From Pseudomonas oleovorans subsp. oleovorans (lineage in GTDB: Bacteria; Pseudomonadota; Gammaproteobacteria; Pseudomonadales; Pseudomonadaceae), in the NCBI RefSeq assembly GCF_002197815.1, contig NZ_NIUB01000017.1, forward strand, positions 38,710 through 102,709: 64,000 nucleotides of DNA, in the 5' to 3' direction. A program made the position numbers and the translations under genes. Below the pieces are notes generated by a model that was not told where the DNA came from, ran no database searches, and saw only the letters and a list, made by a program, of their open reading frames with translations. Positions 9,921 to 19,375 of this stretch are shown here, one piece after another; position 1 is the stretch's first letter; each line of letters starts with the position of its first letter.

Positions 9921-10738
9921 AGTGCGGCTTCACGTTCGCTACGGCCGCCGGCCAAACTGACATGGGCACTGCGCACCAGGCCGCTGCGATGCTCCATCAG
10001 CACATGCCCCATGTAGCTCAGCTGCGCGCCGGTGTTGTGGCTCTTGCGGTATAGCCGGGCATCCGGATCGCTGGTCGAGGCGTGGGTGTCGTTGCTGCGT
10101 TTCTGCCCTTTGAAGTCCGGCTGGGCATTGCGCGGCCCGGGCTCCTGGTCATCCGGAGAGTCGTCCTTGGGGCGGAAGCTCTTCTGTGAGGCCCACGCCT
10201 GCAGCAGGGTGCCGTCGACCGAGAAGTGCTCATCCGACATCAGTCCCTGCTTCTCGGCCAGGCGCACCACTTCGCTCAGAAACTCGGCGGCCACGGTGAG
10301 CATTGAGGCGGTCACGGTTCTTCGAGAACACCGAGTGATCCCACACCGGGTCGTCAATGGCCAGGCCGACGAACCAGCGAAAAAGCAGGTTGTAGCCCAG
10401 TTGCTCCATGAGCATGCGCTCGCTGCGCAGCGAGTAGAGCAGCTGCAGCAATTGCGCCCGCATCAGCTTCTCCGGGGCAATCGAGGTGCGGCCGGTGTCG
10501 GCATATAAGGTGTCGAACAGGGCACTCATCCGTTGCAGAGCGGTGTTGGCCAGCTTGCGGATAGCGCGCAGGGGATGATTCACCGGCACGAAGTCATCGA
10601 GCTTGGCGACAGTGAACAGGGACTACTGGGTGATATCGGCTCCACGCATGGAAATCGAGGGCTCCGGCAGATTGGAGCCAATATCGTAAACCACACGCCG
10701 CAAAACCAGACAGGGCGTGGGCGAATTTCAACAAGCTG
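9921..10738 (-). mobile_element. IS5-family insertion sequence remnant
   Basis: Decayed insertion sequence between the truncated thiolase and the thioesterase gene. The transposase starts at ATG 10649 (MRGADITQ, a typical IS5-type start), is broken by a TAG at 10623-10625, continues as SLFTVAKLDDFVPVNHPLRAIRK, then shifts frame near 10315. It resumes as AAEFLSEVVRLAEKQGLMSDEHFSVDGTLLQAWAS. It is cut off after the GHVLMEHRSGLV region, so the C-terminal catalytic part is missing. The right boundary lies close to the thioesterase stop codon. Inverted terminal repeats could not be defined. The element is immobile as it stands. Confidence 0.85.
9925..10649 (-). pseudogene. IS5-family transposase, broken
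   Basis: Segment 1 (to about 10320) carries HPLRAIRKLAN, RMSALFDTLYADTGRTSIAPEKL and WFVGLAIDDPVWDHSVFSKNRDR, the N-terminal domain of IS5-type transposases. Segment 2, in a different frame, carries the DGTLLQAWASQKSFRPKD catalytic-Asp region and HASTSDPDARLYRKS. Defects are one internal stop, one frameshift and loss of the C-terminus with the DDE glutamate. It reads opposite to the thiolase remnant. Confidence 0.85.
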
Positions 10739-11149
10739 CTAGGTGACGTTGAACAGGCCGCGTACATGCTTCGGCAGGGCCACCGACCTGCCGCTTTCAT
10801 GATCGATCCACACCAGCTTGCAGTAACCCTCACCATAGACCGTGAGCGGGTCTTCGGCGGTGGTCAGCCGGTGTGCGATCACCAGGCTGCTGCGTCCCAC
10901 CACGCCTGCCCGCAGTTCCACCACCACGGTGGCGGGGTGGATCACCGGTTTCAGGTAGGTGTGCTGGGTCTGCAGTACCACCGGACCGAATGGCACGTTG
11001 CTCAAGGCTACGCCGGCCAGCTCGAACCAGGCGACACGAGCCTCTTCCAGGTACTGCATGTAGATGATGTTGTTGACGTGCCCGTAGCTGTCCATGTCGC
11101 CCCAGCGTACGGGGATGTGTGCTGTATGCAGCAAGGTTTCGTCGGTCAT
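10739..11149 (-). CDS. Acyl-CoA thioesterase, 4HBT/YbgC type
   Basis: Hot-dog-fold thioesterase of 136 residues, normal for the family. The 4-hydroxybenzoyl-CoA thioesterase signature RWGDMDSYGHVNN occupies residues 15-27, with Asp18 as the likely catalytic residue. YLEEARVAWFE follows, the helix packed against the site. It likely hydrolyses short-chain acyl-CoA; the exact substrate cannot be read. The stop at 10739-10741 sits right at the edge of the insertion-sequence remnant, so the last few codons may have been altered. It is divergent from vacJ, with about 100 bp between. Confidence 0.85.
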   Translation of the reverse strand: MTDETLLHTAHIPVRWGDMDSYGHVNNIIYMQYLEEARVAWFELAGVALSNVPFGPVVLQTQHTYLKPVIHPATVVVELRAGVVGRSSLVIAHRLTTAEDPLTVYGEGYCKLVWIDHESGRSVALPKHVRGLFNVT

Positions 11150-11253
11150 CGCTTTTCTTCGCTATGCTGCCCAATCAGGGCTCAAGGCTTTATACTACGC
11201 GGCATTCGGCCCGCTGGCGGTGGCCACATTATTATCCTCAAGGAGAGATTTAA

Positions 11254-11958
11254 ATGCATGTGATCGGTGCTCGCTGGATCGCGCGCCTGGGTGGCCTGAT
11301 GGCCCTCGTTGGCCTGAGCCTGCTGCCTGCGATGAGTCAGGCAGCTTCGGAAGAAGATCCTTGGGAAAGTTTCAATCGCCCCATCTTCCGCTTCAACGAT
11401 ACCGTCGACACCTATGCGCTGAAGCCGATCGCCCAGGGTTACCGGGCTGTCACGCCGCAGTTTCTCGAAGATGGCGTGCACAACGTCTTCGGCAATATCG
11501 GCGACGTTGGCAACCTGGCCAACAACCTGCTGCAGGGCAAGTTGCACAACGCCGGCGTCGATACCGGTCGCCTGATCTTCAACACCACCTTCGGTGTGCT
11601 GGGCTTCTTCGACGTGGCCAAGCACATGGGCCTGCAGAAGAGCAACGAAGATTTCGGTCAGACCCTGGGTGTCTGGGGTTTGGAAAGCGGCCCGTATCTG
11701 GTCATCCCGTTTCTTGGCCCAAGCACCGTGCGCGACGCTGCCGGGCGTGTACCGGATAGCTTCCTGACCCCCTATCCGTACATCGACCATGTGCCGACCC
11801 GCAACGTCACTCGTGGCGTACAGGTGGTCGACACCCGTGCCAATCTGCTGCAGGCCGAGCGACTGGTCAGCGGCGACAAGTACATCTTCATCCGCAACGC
11901 CTACCTGCAGAGCCGTGAGTTCAAGGTGAAAGATGGGCAGGTTGAAGACGACTTCTAA
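11254..11958 (+). CDS. vacJ: MlaA/VacJ-family outer-membrane lipid-asymmetry protein
   Basis: Component of the Mla pathway that removes misplaced phospholipids from the outer leaflet of the outer membrane. It has 234 residues. An N-terminal signal sequence (GLMALVGLSLLPAMSQA) is followed by the family start DPWESFNRPIFRFND and the conserved core GNIGDVGNLANNLLQGK and NTTFGVLGFFDVA. ESGPYLVIPFLGPSTVRDA and PYPYIDHVPTRN come later. The E. coli protein is a lipoprotein, but no lipobox cysteine is seen here; cleavage after AMSQA by signal peptidase I is more likely. AAGGAGAG lies about 8 bases before ATG 11254. A strong terminator follows. Confidence 0.92.
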   Translation: MHVIGARWIARLGGLMALVGLSLLPAMSQAASEEDPWESFNRPIFRFNDTVDTYALKPIAQGYRAVTPQFLEDGVHNVFGNIGDVGNLANNLLQGKLHNAGVDTGRLIFNTTFGVLGFFDVAKHMGLQKSNEDFGQTLGVWGLESGPYLVIPFLGPSTVRDAAGRVPDSFLTPYPYIDHVPTRNVTRGVQVVDTRANLLQAERLVSGDKYIFIRNAYLQSREFKVKDGQVEDDF

Positions 11959-11972
11959 GTCCTGATAGATGC

Positions 11973-12001
11973 AAAAAAGGCGGCTCTAGATCCGCCTTTT
12001 T
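11973..12001 (+). terminator. Rho-independent terminator of vacJ
   Basis: AAGGCGG and CCGCCTT arms enclose an 8-base loop, with A-tract before and T-tract after. It is 14 bp past the vacJ stop and, read on the other strand, can also terminate the convergent PilZ gene. Confidence 0.9.
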
Positions 12002-12015
12002 CGTAAATGCAGATT

Positions 12016-12315
12016 TCAGCTCATGGATATGATTGCCAAGCCCAGCGATTGACGACCGTCGCCCAGATCGCTGATCCGAACCACTTCGGCCTGGGCGTCG
12101 AGGCCGGCGAGCTCGCTGTGCTCTGAAGGGATGTGGACCTTGACCTTGTCGCCCATGCTCAGGGCCGCTTCAGCCTCGATTTGTATGCCGGTACTGGAAA
12201 GATCCAGGCACAGTGCAGGGATTTCCCGGCCAGCGTGATGGAGGACGACTGCAGCTTCCAGTCGCATGCGGATGTAGTCGCGTTTCTCGCTGTACGCTCG
12301 ATCATTCTGACTCAT
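12016..12315 (-). CDS. PilZ-domain protein (c-di-GMP receptor)
   Basis: A 99-residue single-domain PilZ protein. The cyclic-di-GMP binding motifs are both present: the RxxxR-type KRDYIRMR at 11-18 and DLSSTGIQIE (D/NxSxxG) about 30 residues later. The rest gives the beta-barrel (GDKVKVHIPSEHSELAGLDAQAEVV). The start MSQNDRAYSEKRD at ATG 12315 is chosen over a much longer upstream open frame, which overlaps the divergent promoter region and has no recognisable domain. Convergent with vacJ and divergent from rssB. Its output partner cannot be told from sequence. Confidence 0.92.
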   Translation of the reverse strand: MSQNDRAYSEKRDYIRMRLEAAVVLHHAGREIPALCLDLSSTGIQIEAEAALSMGDKVKVHIPSEHSELAGLDAQAEVVRISDLGDGRQSLGLAIISMS

Positions 12316-12531
12316 GGACCCTGTCCTCGTCTTCTTATGAGCTCTCCCGCGGCTCTTATAACCCTCGTCGATTTGACCTGTAAAGCCGCCGAACGACGAC
12401 CGGTTCCGGCTTGAATCGGCCGGCAGATGGGAGTACCGTCTGCCCCTTGAAATCGCCCTGGCGCCATAGATGCGGCGCCGCGCCATGGGCAGTGACCAAA
12501 ATTGCCCTGGCGCAGTTTGCCTGGATACCCC

Positions 12532-13716
12532 ATGCACAAAACCAGTGCCACTCTGCTGATCATCGACGACGACGATGTCGTACGTGCAAGCCTCGCGGCC
12601 TACCTCGAGGACAGCGGCTTCAAGGTGTTGCAGGCCAACAACGGTTTGCAGGGGCTGGAAGTGTTCCAGCAGGAAGGCCCCGACCTGATGATCTGCGACC
12701 TGCGCATGCCGCAGGTCGACGGTCTTGAACTGATTCGACGTATCAACGCGCTGGGTGTCGAGGTACCGGTGATCGTCGTTTCCGGTGCCGGCGTGATGAA
12801 CGATGCCGTCGAAGCCCTGCGTCTCGGCGCTGCCGACTACCTGATCAAACCTCTCGAAGACCTGGCGGTGCTGGAGCACTCGGTGCGTCGCGCGCTGGAT
12901 CGTGCGCGTCTGCGCGTCGAGAACCAGCTCTATCGCGAGAAGCTGGAGGCGACCAATCGTGAGCTCCAGGCCAGCCTGCATCTATTGCAGGAGGACCAGA
13001 ACGCCGGCCGTCAGGTACAGATGAACATGCTGCCAGTGACGCCCTGGCAGGCCGATGGCCTGAACTTCGCGCACCTGATCATTCCGTCGCTGTACCTGTC
13101 CGGTGACTTCGTCGATTACTTCCGTATCGACGAGCGCCGCATCGCGTTCTACCTGGCCGATGTCTCCGGCCATGGGGCGTCCTCGGCATTCGTCACCGTG
13201 CTGCTCAAGTTCATGACCACGCGCCTGCTCTACGAGTGGCGGCGTGGCGGTACGCTGCCGCAGTTCAAGCCCTCGGATGTGCTCGGTCACATCAACCGCG
13301 GCCTGATCAACTGTAAGCTGGGCAAACACGTGACCATGCTCGGCGGCGTGATCGACGAGGAGAGCGGCATGCTCACCTACAGCATCGGCGGGCATCTACC
13401 ATTGCCGGTGCTGTTCGAGAATGGTCAGGCGCGTTACCTGGAAGGCCGCGGTCTGCCGGTCGGCCTTTTCGAAGAAGCCGAATACGGCGATCTGGTGATG
13501 CAGTTGCCTGAGTCTTTCAGCCTGACCCTGCTCTCCGACGGCATTCTCGACCTGTTGCCCGGCGACACGCTGAAAGAGAAGGAATTGGCGCTGCCACAAC
13601 TGGTTAGCCAGGCTGGCGGTACGCTGGGCGGTTTGCGTCAAGTTCTCGGTCTGGCCAATCTGGGCGAGATGCCGGATGATATCGCCTTGCTGGTGTTGAG
13701 CAGGAACCTTGCATGA
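12532..13716 (+). CDS. rssB: RssB-like response regulator with PP2C-type phosphatase domain
   Basis: The receiver domain (residues 5-125; LLIIDDDDVV, phospho-acceptor Asp56 in LMICDLRMPQVDG, KPLED lysine) is followed by a coiled linker. A SpoIIE/PP2C-like serine phosphatase domain follows, with LSGDFVDYFRID, LADVSGHGASSAFV and LLSDGILD metal-binding motifs. From ATG 12532 it has 394 residues; the upstream GTG/TTG extension was rejected. In Pseudomonas, RssB links phosphorylation to turnover and activity of RpoS through an adjacent anti-sigma antagonist, which here is the overlapping downstream gene. The conserved metal ligands suggest a live phosphatase, unlike E. coli RssB. Confidence 0.9.
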   Translation: MHKTSATLLIIDDDDVVRASLAAYLEDSGFKVLQANNGLQGLEVFQQEGPDLMICDLRMPQVDGLELIRRINALGVEVPVIVVSGAGVMNDAVEALRLGAADYLIKPLEDLAVLEHSVRRALDRARLRVENQLYREKLEATNRELQASLHLLQEDQNAGRQVQMNMLPVTPWQADGLNFAHLIIPSLYLSGDFVDYFRIDERRIAFYLADVSGHGASSAFVTVLLKFMTTRLLYEWRRGGTLPQFKPSDVLGHINRGLINCKLGKHVTMLGGVIDEESGMLTYSIGGHLPLPVLFENGQARYLEGRGLPVGLFEEAEYGDLVMQLPESFSLTLLSDGILDLLPGDTLKEKELALPQLVSQAGGTLGGLRQVLGLANLGEMPDDIALLVLSRNLA

Positions 13717-14207
13717 ATCCTGGGATAAGCCCCGGTCGCATCCAATTCGCCGAGCAGGATGGAACCTTCGTCCTGAAGTTTGTCGGTGAAGTCCGTCTGA
13801 CGCTGTGTTCAGCTCTGGATGCCACGATTGAAAAGATTTTCACCGCGTTGAATTTTTCGGCCATCGTCATCGACTTGACTGAAACGCGCAGTATCGACAG
13901 CACGACTCTCGGTTTGCTGGCGAAATTGTCCATTCTGTCGCGGCAGAAGGTGGGCCTGTTGCCGACCGTTGTCACCACTCACGACGACATCACCCGTTTG
14001 CTGGAGTCCATGGGTTTCGATCAGGTGTTCAACATCGTCGATCGGCCGATTCCCTGCCCGGATTGTCTGGATGATCTGCCTTCGCAGGATCAGTCCGAAG
14101 AGGTGGTGAAGGCCAAGGTGCTGGAAGCGCACCGCATTCTGATGGGGCTCAACGACTCCAACCGCGAGGCCTTTCACGATTTGGTCAGCGCGCTCGAGCG
14201 GCACTGA
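13713..14207 (+). CDS. rssC: RssC-like STAS-domain anti-sigma factor antagonist
   Basis: A 164-residue protein whose start overlaps the rssB stop by four bases (ATGA), so translation is coupled. Residues 10-105 form a STAS domain: FVLKFVGEVRLTLCSALDATIEKIF, then AIVIDLTETRSIDSTTLGLLAKL, whose Ser/Thr pair is the usual phosphorylation site in anti-anti-sigma factors. RssB with its phosphatase domain is the expected partner that dephosphorylates it. The C-terminal about 50 residues (VVKAKVLEAHRILMGLNDSNREAF) form a helical tail beyond a minimal STAS protein. Role from family knowledge and context. Confidence 0.88.
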   Translation: MNPGISPGRIQFAEQDGTFVLKFVGEVRLTLCSALDATIEKIFTALNFSAIVIDLTETRSIDSTTLGLLAKLSILSRQKVGLLPTVVTTHDDITRLLESMGFDQVFNIVDRPIPCPDCLDDLPSQDQSEEVVKAKVLEAHRILMGLNDSNREAFHDLVSALERH

Positions 14208-14219
14208 TCGATTGTTTTC

Positions 14220-14284
14220 CGTAGGGTGCGCTGCGCGCACCGATATCTGCCGAGAAAGTCGTTGGTGCGCACAACGCGCTCTAC
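14220..14284. repeat. Palindromic repeat (GTAGGGTGCGC family)
   Basis: CGTAGGGTGCGCTGCGCGCA opposes GGTGCGCACAACGCGCTCTAC, an imperfect inverted repeat between rssC and tal. Relatives lie at 2114, 29337 and 34722. Confidence 0.75.
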
Positions 14285-14300
14285 TTTCTAACTCGCGATG

Positions 14301-14335
14301 AAAAGGGGCGTCAGCCAAGCTGACGCCCCCTTTGT
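14301..14335. terminator. Bidirectional rho-independent terminator between rssC and tal
   Basis: An 11-bp stem GGGGCGTCAGC/GCTGACGCCCC (14305-14329) has a 3-base loop. AAAA precedes and CTTTGT follows, so it can end both convergent genes. Confidence 0.9.
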
Positions 14336-14338
14336 CAT

Positions 14339-15265
14339 TCAGGCCTTGGCGGCCAGCAGGGCTTCGAGTTTCTCCTGATCGCGGGCGAACAGGCGGATGC
14401 CTTCGGCCAGTTTCTCGGTGGCCATGGCGTCTTCGTTCAGCGCCCAGCGGAAGCCGCCTTCATCGAGGCTCTGGCGAGGTTCGCCGTTAGCACCCAGGGC
14501 GAGCTGGCGACTCAGTTGGCCATCGTCCTCAGCCAGTTTCTGCAGCAGGTCGGGGCTGATGGTCAGGCGGTCGCAACCAGCCAACGCTTCGATCTGACCA
14601 AGATTGCGGAAGCTTGCCCCCATCACCACGGTGTCGTAGCCGTTTGCCTTGTAGTAGTCGTAGATGCGCGTGACCGATTGCACGCCAGGATCATCGTTGC
14701 CTACGAAATCACGGCCCTCGGCCTTCTTGTACCAATCGTAGATGCGCCCCACGAACGGCGAGATGAGGAATATGCCGGCATCGGCGCAGGCCTGTGCCTG
14801 GGCGAAGGCGAACAGCAGCGTCAGGTTGGTCTGCACGCCGGCTTTTTCCAACTGCTCGGCGGCGCGGATGCCTTCCCAGGTCGAAGCTATCTTGATCAGT
14901 ACGCGATCGCGGCCAATACCCGCTTTTTCGTAAAGGCCGATCAGGCGCTCGGCGCGGCGCAGGGTCGCGTCGGTGTCGAACGACAGGCGCGCATCGACTT
15001 CGGTGGAAATGCGCCCCGGAATGACCTTGAGGATCTCCTGGCCGACGGCCACCGCGAAGTGATCGCAGGCCAATCCCAGGTCTCCCTTGCCGGCACTCAC
15101 TGCCTGATTCAACAGATCGGCATAGCGGGGTAGGGCCGCCGCCTTGAGCAGCAGCGAGGGGTTGGTGGTGGCATCCACCGGTTGCAGGCGGGCGATGGCG
15201 TCGAGGTCACCGGTGTCAGCGACTACGGTAGTGAACTGCTTGAGTTGTTCCAGCTTGGAGGTCAT
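14339..15265 (-). CDS. tal: Transaldolase
   Basis: Pentose-phosphate pathway enzyme that transfers dihydroxyacetone units between sugar phosphates. It has 308 residues, the TalB-like class. Signatures are [13 protein letters not shown] at 31-43, the Schiff-base lysine Lys125 in [11 protein letters not shown], the [19 protein letters not shown] strand and [13 protein letters not shown]. The C-terminal helices ([24 protein letters not shown]) are complete. Convergent with rssC, with a shared terminator. Confidence 0.96.
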   Translation of the reverse strand: MTSKLEQLKQFTTVVADTGDLDAIARLQPVDATTNPSLLLKAAALPRYADLLNQAVSAGKGDLGLACDHFAVAVGQEILKVIPGRISTEVDARLSFDTDATLRRAERLIGLYEKAGIGRDRVLIKIASTWEGIRAAEQLEKAGVQTNLTLLFAFAQAQACADAGIFLISPFVGRIYDWYKKAEGRDFVGNDDPGVQSVTRIYDYYKANGYDTVVMGASFRNLGQIEALAGCDRLTISPDLLQKLAEDDGQLSRQLALGANGEPRQSLDEGGFRWALNEDAMATEKLAEGIRLFARDQEKLEALLAAKA

Positions 15266-15378
15266 GACGAGGCCTTGTCGTTGCAGATGGCATGACCTTA
15301 CCCGAGGCGCTGCAAGCGCTCAACGGTCGGGTCACTGACAAAATTTACCTTTTCGGGCTGCGCTTTTCGCTGGCTCGT

Positions 15379-15441
15379 TCGTCTTTAGTAATGACGGTAC
15401 GTGAGAACGTACCGAAGTCGGTGGAGTCCGACTTTAGACGA
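15379..15441. promoter_or_regulatory. Predicted three-way-junction RNA fold between tal and Fur-like gene
   Basis: An outer stem TCGTCT (15379-15384)/AGACGA (15436-15441) closes two adjacent hairpins. The first is CGGTACGT-GAGA-ACGTACCG (15395-15414), with an 8-bp stem and GNRA-type loop. The second is AAGTCGG-TGGAGT-CCGACTT (15415-15434). The structure sits just upstream of the AAGGAG ribosome site of the Fur-like gene, and also in the 5' region of tal on the other strand. Its function is unknown. Confidence 0.5.
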
Positions 15442-15460
15442 GCTGCCAAGGAGCCCGAAC

Positions 15461-15755
15461 ATGTCGACCCAAACCCTGCTTTCTCGTTCAGTTTCCGCAG
15501 GCCTGGATACGCGTCAGTGCCGTGAGTGGCTGCAGGCCGCCGGGCTGCGCCTCAGCATGCCCCGGCTCAAGGTGGTGGAGGCGCTGTGCAGCGCCAATGA
15601 CGAGCAGGAAATATCCGCGCGCGCACTCCACCAGCAATTGAGTGAGGCCGGCGAACCGCTGTCGCTGGTCAGCGTGCGCCAGGTGCTGCGCAGCAGGAGG
15701 AGAATGGCCTGGTGCAGACGACGGGGCGTAGCCGCTATCGTCTGAGCGCGCCGGA

Positions 15756-15762
<7 letters not shown>
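15461..15762 (+). pseudogene. Fur-like winged-helix DNA-binding protein, frameshifted
   Basis: ATG 15461, with AAGGAG eight bases upstream, opens a frame MSTQTLLSRSVSAGLDTRQC. It continues as REWLQAAGLRLSMPRLKVVEALCSAN and SARALHQQLSEAGEPLSLVSVRQVLR, which resembles the N-terminal winged helix of Fur/Zur repressors. After QVLR the frame is off by one base: as read it ends at 15745 in an arginine-rich tail. Skipping one base near 15694-15700 restores EENGLVQTTGRSRYRLSAPDQ and a stop at 15760-15762. Even restored, it would be 100 residues and lack the metal-binding dimerisation domain. Either a sequencing error or a recent frameshift. Convergent with dusA, whose stop it would overlap by a few bases. 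Confidence 0.65.
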
Positions 15763-16748
<986 letters not shown>

Positions 16749-16792
16749 GGGGCGCTGTGACGGACTGAAAAAGGCTGCGTATTCTAACAGCA

Positions 16793-16814
16793 AGCCCGCG
16801 CGGGACGGGCTTTT
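16793..16814 (+). terminator. Terminator-like hairpin between dusA and pqqF
   Basis: AGCCCG and CGGGCT arms, 7-base spacer, followed by TTTTG on the plus strand. It has no upstream plus-strand gene to terminate, so it lies in the leader of pqqF on one strand or in the 5' UTR of dusA on the other. It may be only a GC-rich palindrome. Confidence 0.4.
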
Positions 16815-16933
16815 GTTGCCGGCCATAGGAGGGCTTTTGTACCAATGTGTCGGCTTGTCTAGGCCAAAAGCAGCATTGCCGGACCGTGGTGCAAGGGGGC
16901 ACGCTTGGCGGCAAGCTGCCCAGAGAACCATCG

Positions 16934-19315
16934 ATGTCTGATCAAGCTCCCGTTACCCGGCGACTGGCCAATGGCGCCGAGCTGCGAGCGCAGCAGCAGC
17001 TTTGGGCGCAGCAGGTTGGGGTGTGCCTGCGTGTGGCCGCCGGCAGTCATGACGAGCCGCCAGCCTATCCGGGCCTGGCGCACTTTCTCGAACATCTGCT
17101 GTTTCTCGGCAGTCGCGATTACCCGGTCGATCAGGGTTTGATGGCCTTCGTCCAGCGCCATGGCGGGCTGGTCAATGCCTCGACCCAGGCGCGGCACACC
17201 GATTTCGTCTGTGAGGTGCCGTCCGAGCTGCTGCAGCCGGCGCTGACGCGTCTGCTGGATATGCTTGGCCAGCCGTTGCTGGCGCTCGACGCGCAGCTGC
17301 GCGAGCGCGAGGTGTTGCACGCCGAATATCAGGCGCGCAGCCAGGATGCCGACAGTCGCATCGATCATGCTCTGGGTCAGGCGCTCGCCGCCGGGCATCG
17401 CTGCAGCGCGTTCCTGGCCGGTGATCGCAGCACGCTGGCTGTGGAGTCGGCGGAATTTCAGCGAGCGCTGCGTGATCATCATCAGCACCACTACCAGGCT
17501 CGGCATATGAGGCTGACTCTGGTCGGGCCACAACCGGCCGAGCAGTTGCTGGATATTGCCGAGGCGCTGCTTGGAGCGTTACCCGCAGGCGAGGGCGACG
17601 CCTGTTCCGCTCCGCCGCTGGACCTGCTGCCGCTGCGAGCGCCGTGCCTGCGCCTGCAGCACAGTCGCTCAGGTGTGCACTTGGGCGTTGCCGTGCAGCT
17701 CGACACCCATCACCTGAATGCGTCGTTGGATCTGGTGCTGGATGCTTTGCAGGACCCTGCGCCCGGCGGCTTGCTCGACGGCTTGCGTGAATTGCAGCTG
17801 TGCCGGCAGTTGCAGGCGCGGGTGCTGTATCAGGACGGAGGGCAGTGTCTGCTGCGCCTGGACTTTCCTGGCGCCACCGCGGAGCAGGGCGCCGCGTTGC
17901 GCGATGCCGTGCAGAGTTGGGCCGAGCAGTTGCAGGGCGATGCAGATTGGTCATTGCGGCTGTTGCACCAACAGCAGGCAGCAGCGCTCAGGTTGCTTGG
18001 GCTAAGCCCGTTGGCGGCGGCCAGGGAGCTACAGTCGCCTGCTCAGGACGATAGCCACACCTTGCGCGATCTGAATGCCTTGCTGGTTTGTCTGGCTCGT
18101 GGTGAGGGGCTGATCGAACTGCAGTGCGGCGAGCAGGCGCAGCCGCTGTGGCCGGCAATCGGATTGGATTTGCCATTGCAGGCTTTGCCGATGCCATCAC
18201 CAACTCCAATTCCGAACCACCCGTGGCGGCTGCCTGGCGATGATCTGTTACTGGCCGGCGCTGCCGTGGCATCGGCCGTTTTGCCATTGGCCGCGCTACG
18301 ACATCATCCGGGGCAGGTCGAGGGCGGGCCGGCTGCGCTTTACTGGCGAGGCCCTTGTGCGGCGGCGGGCGACGCTGCGGCCATCGAAGCGGGATTGCTG
18401 GCGCGCAGCGCCGATCTGCGCTGGCGCGGTGAGCGGCTTGGCATTGCCTGCCAGCTGAGCGTACAAGTTGCTGGCTGGAGCCTTTCATTGCGCGGGCCGG
18501 CACCACTATTGCCGACCTTCAGTGCTTTGCTGCTACCGCTGCTGTTGGCCACGCGGGATGAACCAGTCGAGCCCGCTTCCCAGGGCATGTTGTTGCGGGC
18601 GCTGCTGCAGCGTTCGCCGCAACTGTGCGAGATGCCCAAGACCTCGCGGCTGGAAGGGCTGAGTGTCGGGCTCGGCGCGAGCGAACAGGCACAACTGGCC
18701 GAGCTGTGCGTAGCGGTCGAGGCGCTTGCGGATCTGCCGCCAATGCCCCGTATCGCGACCGGGATCGACTGGCAGCAGGTTGCGCAGCCGGGTACGGATG
18801 CCGCGTTGTTGCTGTTTTGTCCCTTGCCTGCCGGCGATGCCTGCACCGAGGCTGCCTGGCGTCTGCTTGGCCAGGTGCTGCAGGGGCGTTTCTATCAGCG
18901 CCTGCGTGGTGAGCTGCAACTGGGTTACGCGCTGTTCGCCGGTTTCCGTCAGGTCGAGGGCTGCCGGGGGTTGTTGTTTGCCCTGCAGTCACCGGTTTGC
19001 GGAGCGGCCGGGATCTTCGAGCATATCCGCGCTTTTCTGGACGAGCAGCGGCAGTCGCTCGCCCAGCTGGACGACGAGACTGTGTCACGTTATCGCGATG
19101 CCTTGCTGCCGGCGCTGAGTCCGGCCAAGGCCAACCTGGCGCGTGCCGAGCAGCTTTGGCAACTGCATCTGGCGGGCTTGCCCGAGGCGCATCTGCAGCG
19201 GGTGCAGCTGGCGCTGACAGCCCTGACCAAAAACGATCTGCTCCAGGCTCATGAGCAGTTGCTAAGCGCCCGCGACTGGCGCGTGCTCGCCAGCGGAGCG
19301 CCGTCGCCGGCCTAG
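16934..19315 (+). CDS. pqqF: PqqF-like M16 zinc metallopeptidase
   Basis: Insulinase-family peptidase; PqqF acts with PqqG-type partners to release the cross-linked Glu-Tyr from modified PqqA during pyrroloquinoline quinone synthesis. From ATG 16934 it has 793 residues. The inverted zinc motif HFLEH is near residue 48 in YPGLAHFLEHLLFLGS, and the downstream glutamate of the third ligand is in REVLHAEYQAR. The C-terminal half is a degenerate M16 repeat (RFYQRLRGELQLGYALFAGF), as in other PqqF proteins. No clear ribosome site. No pqqA or other pqq gene is in the window, so it stands alone between dusA and a porin. A general M16 peptidase remains possible. Confidence 0.82.
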   Translation: MSDQAPVTRRLANGAELRAQQQLWAQQVGVCLRVAAGSHDEPPAYPGLAHFLEHLLFLGSRDYPVDQGLMAFVQRHGGLVNASTQARHTDFVCEVPSELLQPALTRLLDMLGQPLLALDAQLREREVLHAEYQARSQDADSRIDHALGQALAAGHRCSAFLAGDRSTLAVESAEFQRALRDHHQHHYQARHMRLTLVGPQPAEQLLDIAEALLGALPAGEGDACSAPPLDLLPLRAPCLRLQHSRSGVHLGVAVQLDTHHLNASLDLVLDALQDPAPGGLLDGLRELQLCRQLQARVLYQDGGQCLLRLDFPGATAEQGAALRDAVQSWAEQLQGDADWSLRLLHQQQAAALRLLGLSPLAAARELQSPAQDDSHTLRDLNALLVCLARGEGLIELQCGEQAQPLWPAIGLDLPLQALPMPSPTPIPNHPWRLPGDDLLLAGAAVASAVLPLAALRHHPGQVEGGPAALYWRGPCAAAGDAAAIEAGLLARSADLRWRGERLGIACQLSVQVAGWSLSLRGPAPLLPTFSALLLPLLLATRDEPVEPASQGMLLRALLQRSPQLCEMPKTSRLEGLSVGLGASEQAQLAELCVAVEALADLPPMPRIATGIDWQQVAQPGTDAALLLFCPLPAGDACTEAAWRLLGQVLQGRFYQRLRGELQLGYALFAGFRQVEGCRGLLFALQSPVCGAAGIFEHIRAFLDEQRQSLAQLDDETVSRYRDALLPALSPAKANLARAEQLWQLHLAGLPEAHLQRVQLALTALTKNDLLQAHEQLLSARDWRVLASGAPSPA

Positions 19316-19375
19316 GCTGCGTTCTCTTCAGCGCTCCTTGCGCGACTGCGCGCGAATTTCCAACGCCCTTTTTCT

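Noticed and set aside
11254..11340. Lipobox in VacJ/MlaA
   Set aside because: No cysteine exists near the end of the signal peptide, so I did not call it a lipoprotein.
12316..12981. N-terminal extension of the PilZ protein to 321 residues
   Set aside because: The extension lies antisense to rssB and its promoter, has no domain, and the PilZ fold is complete from ATG 12315.
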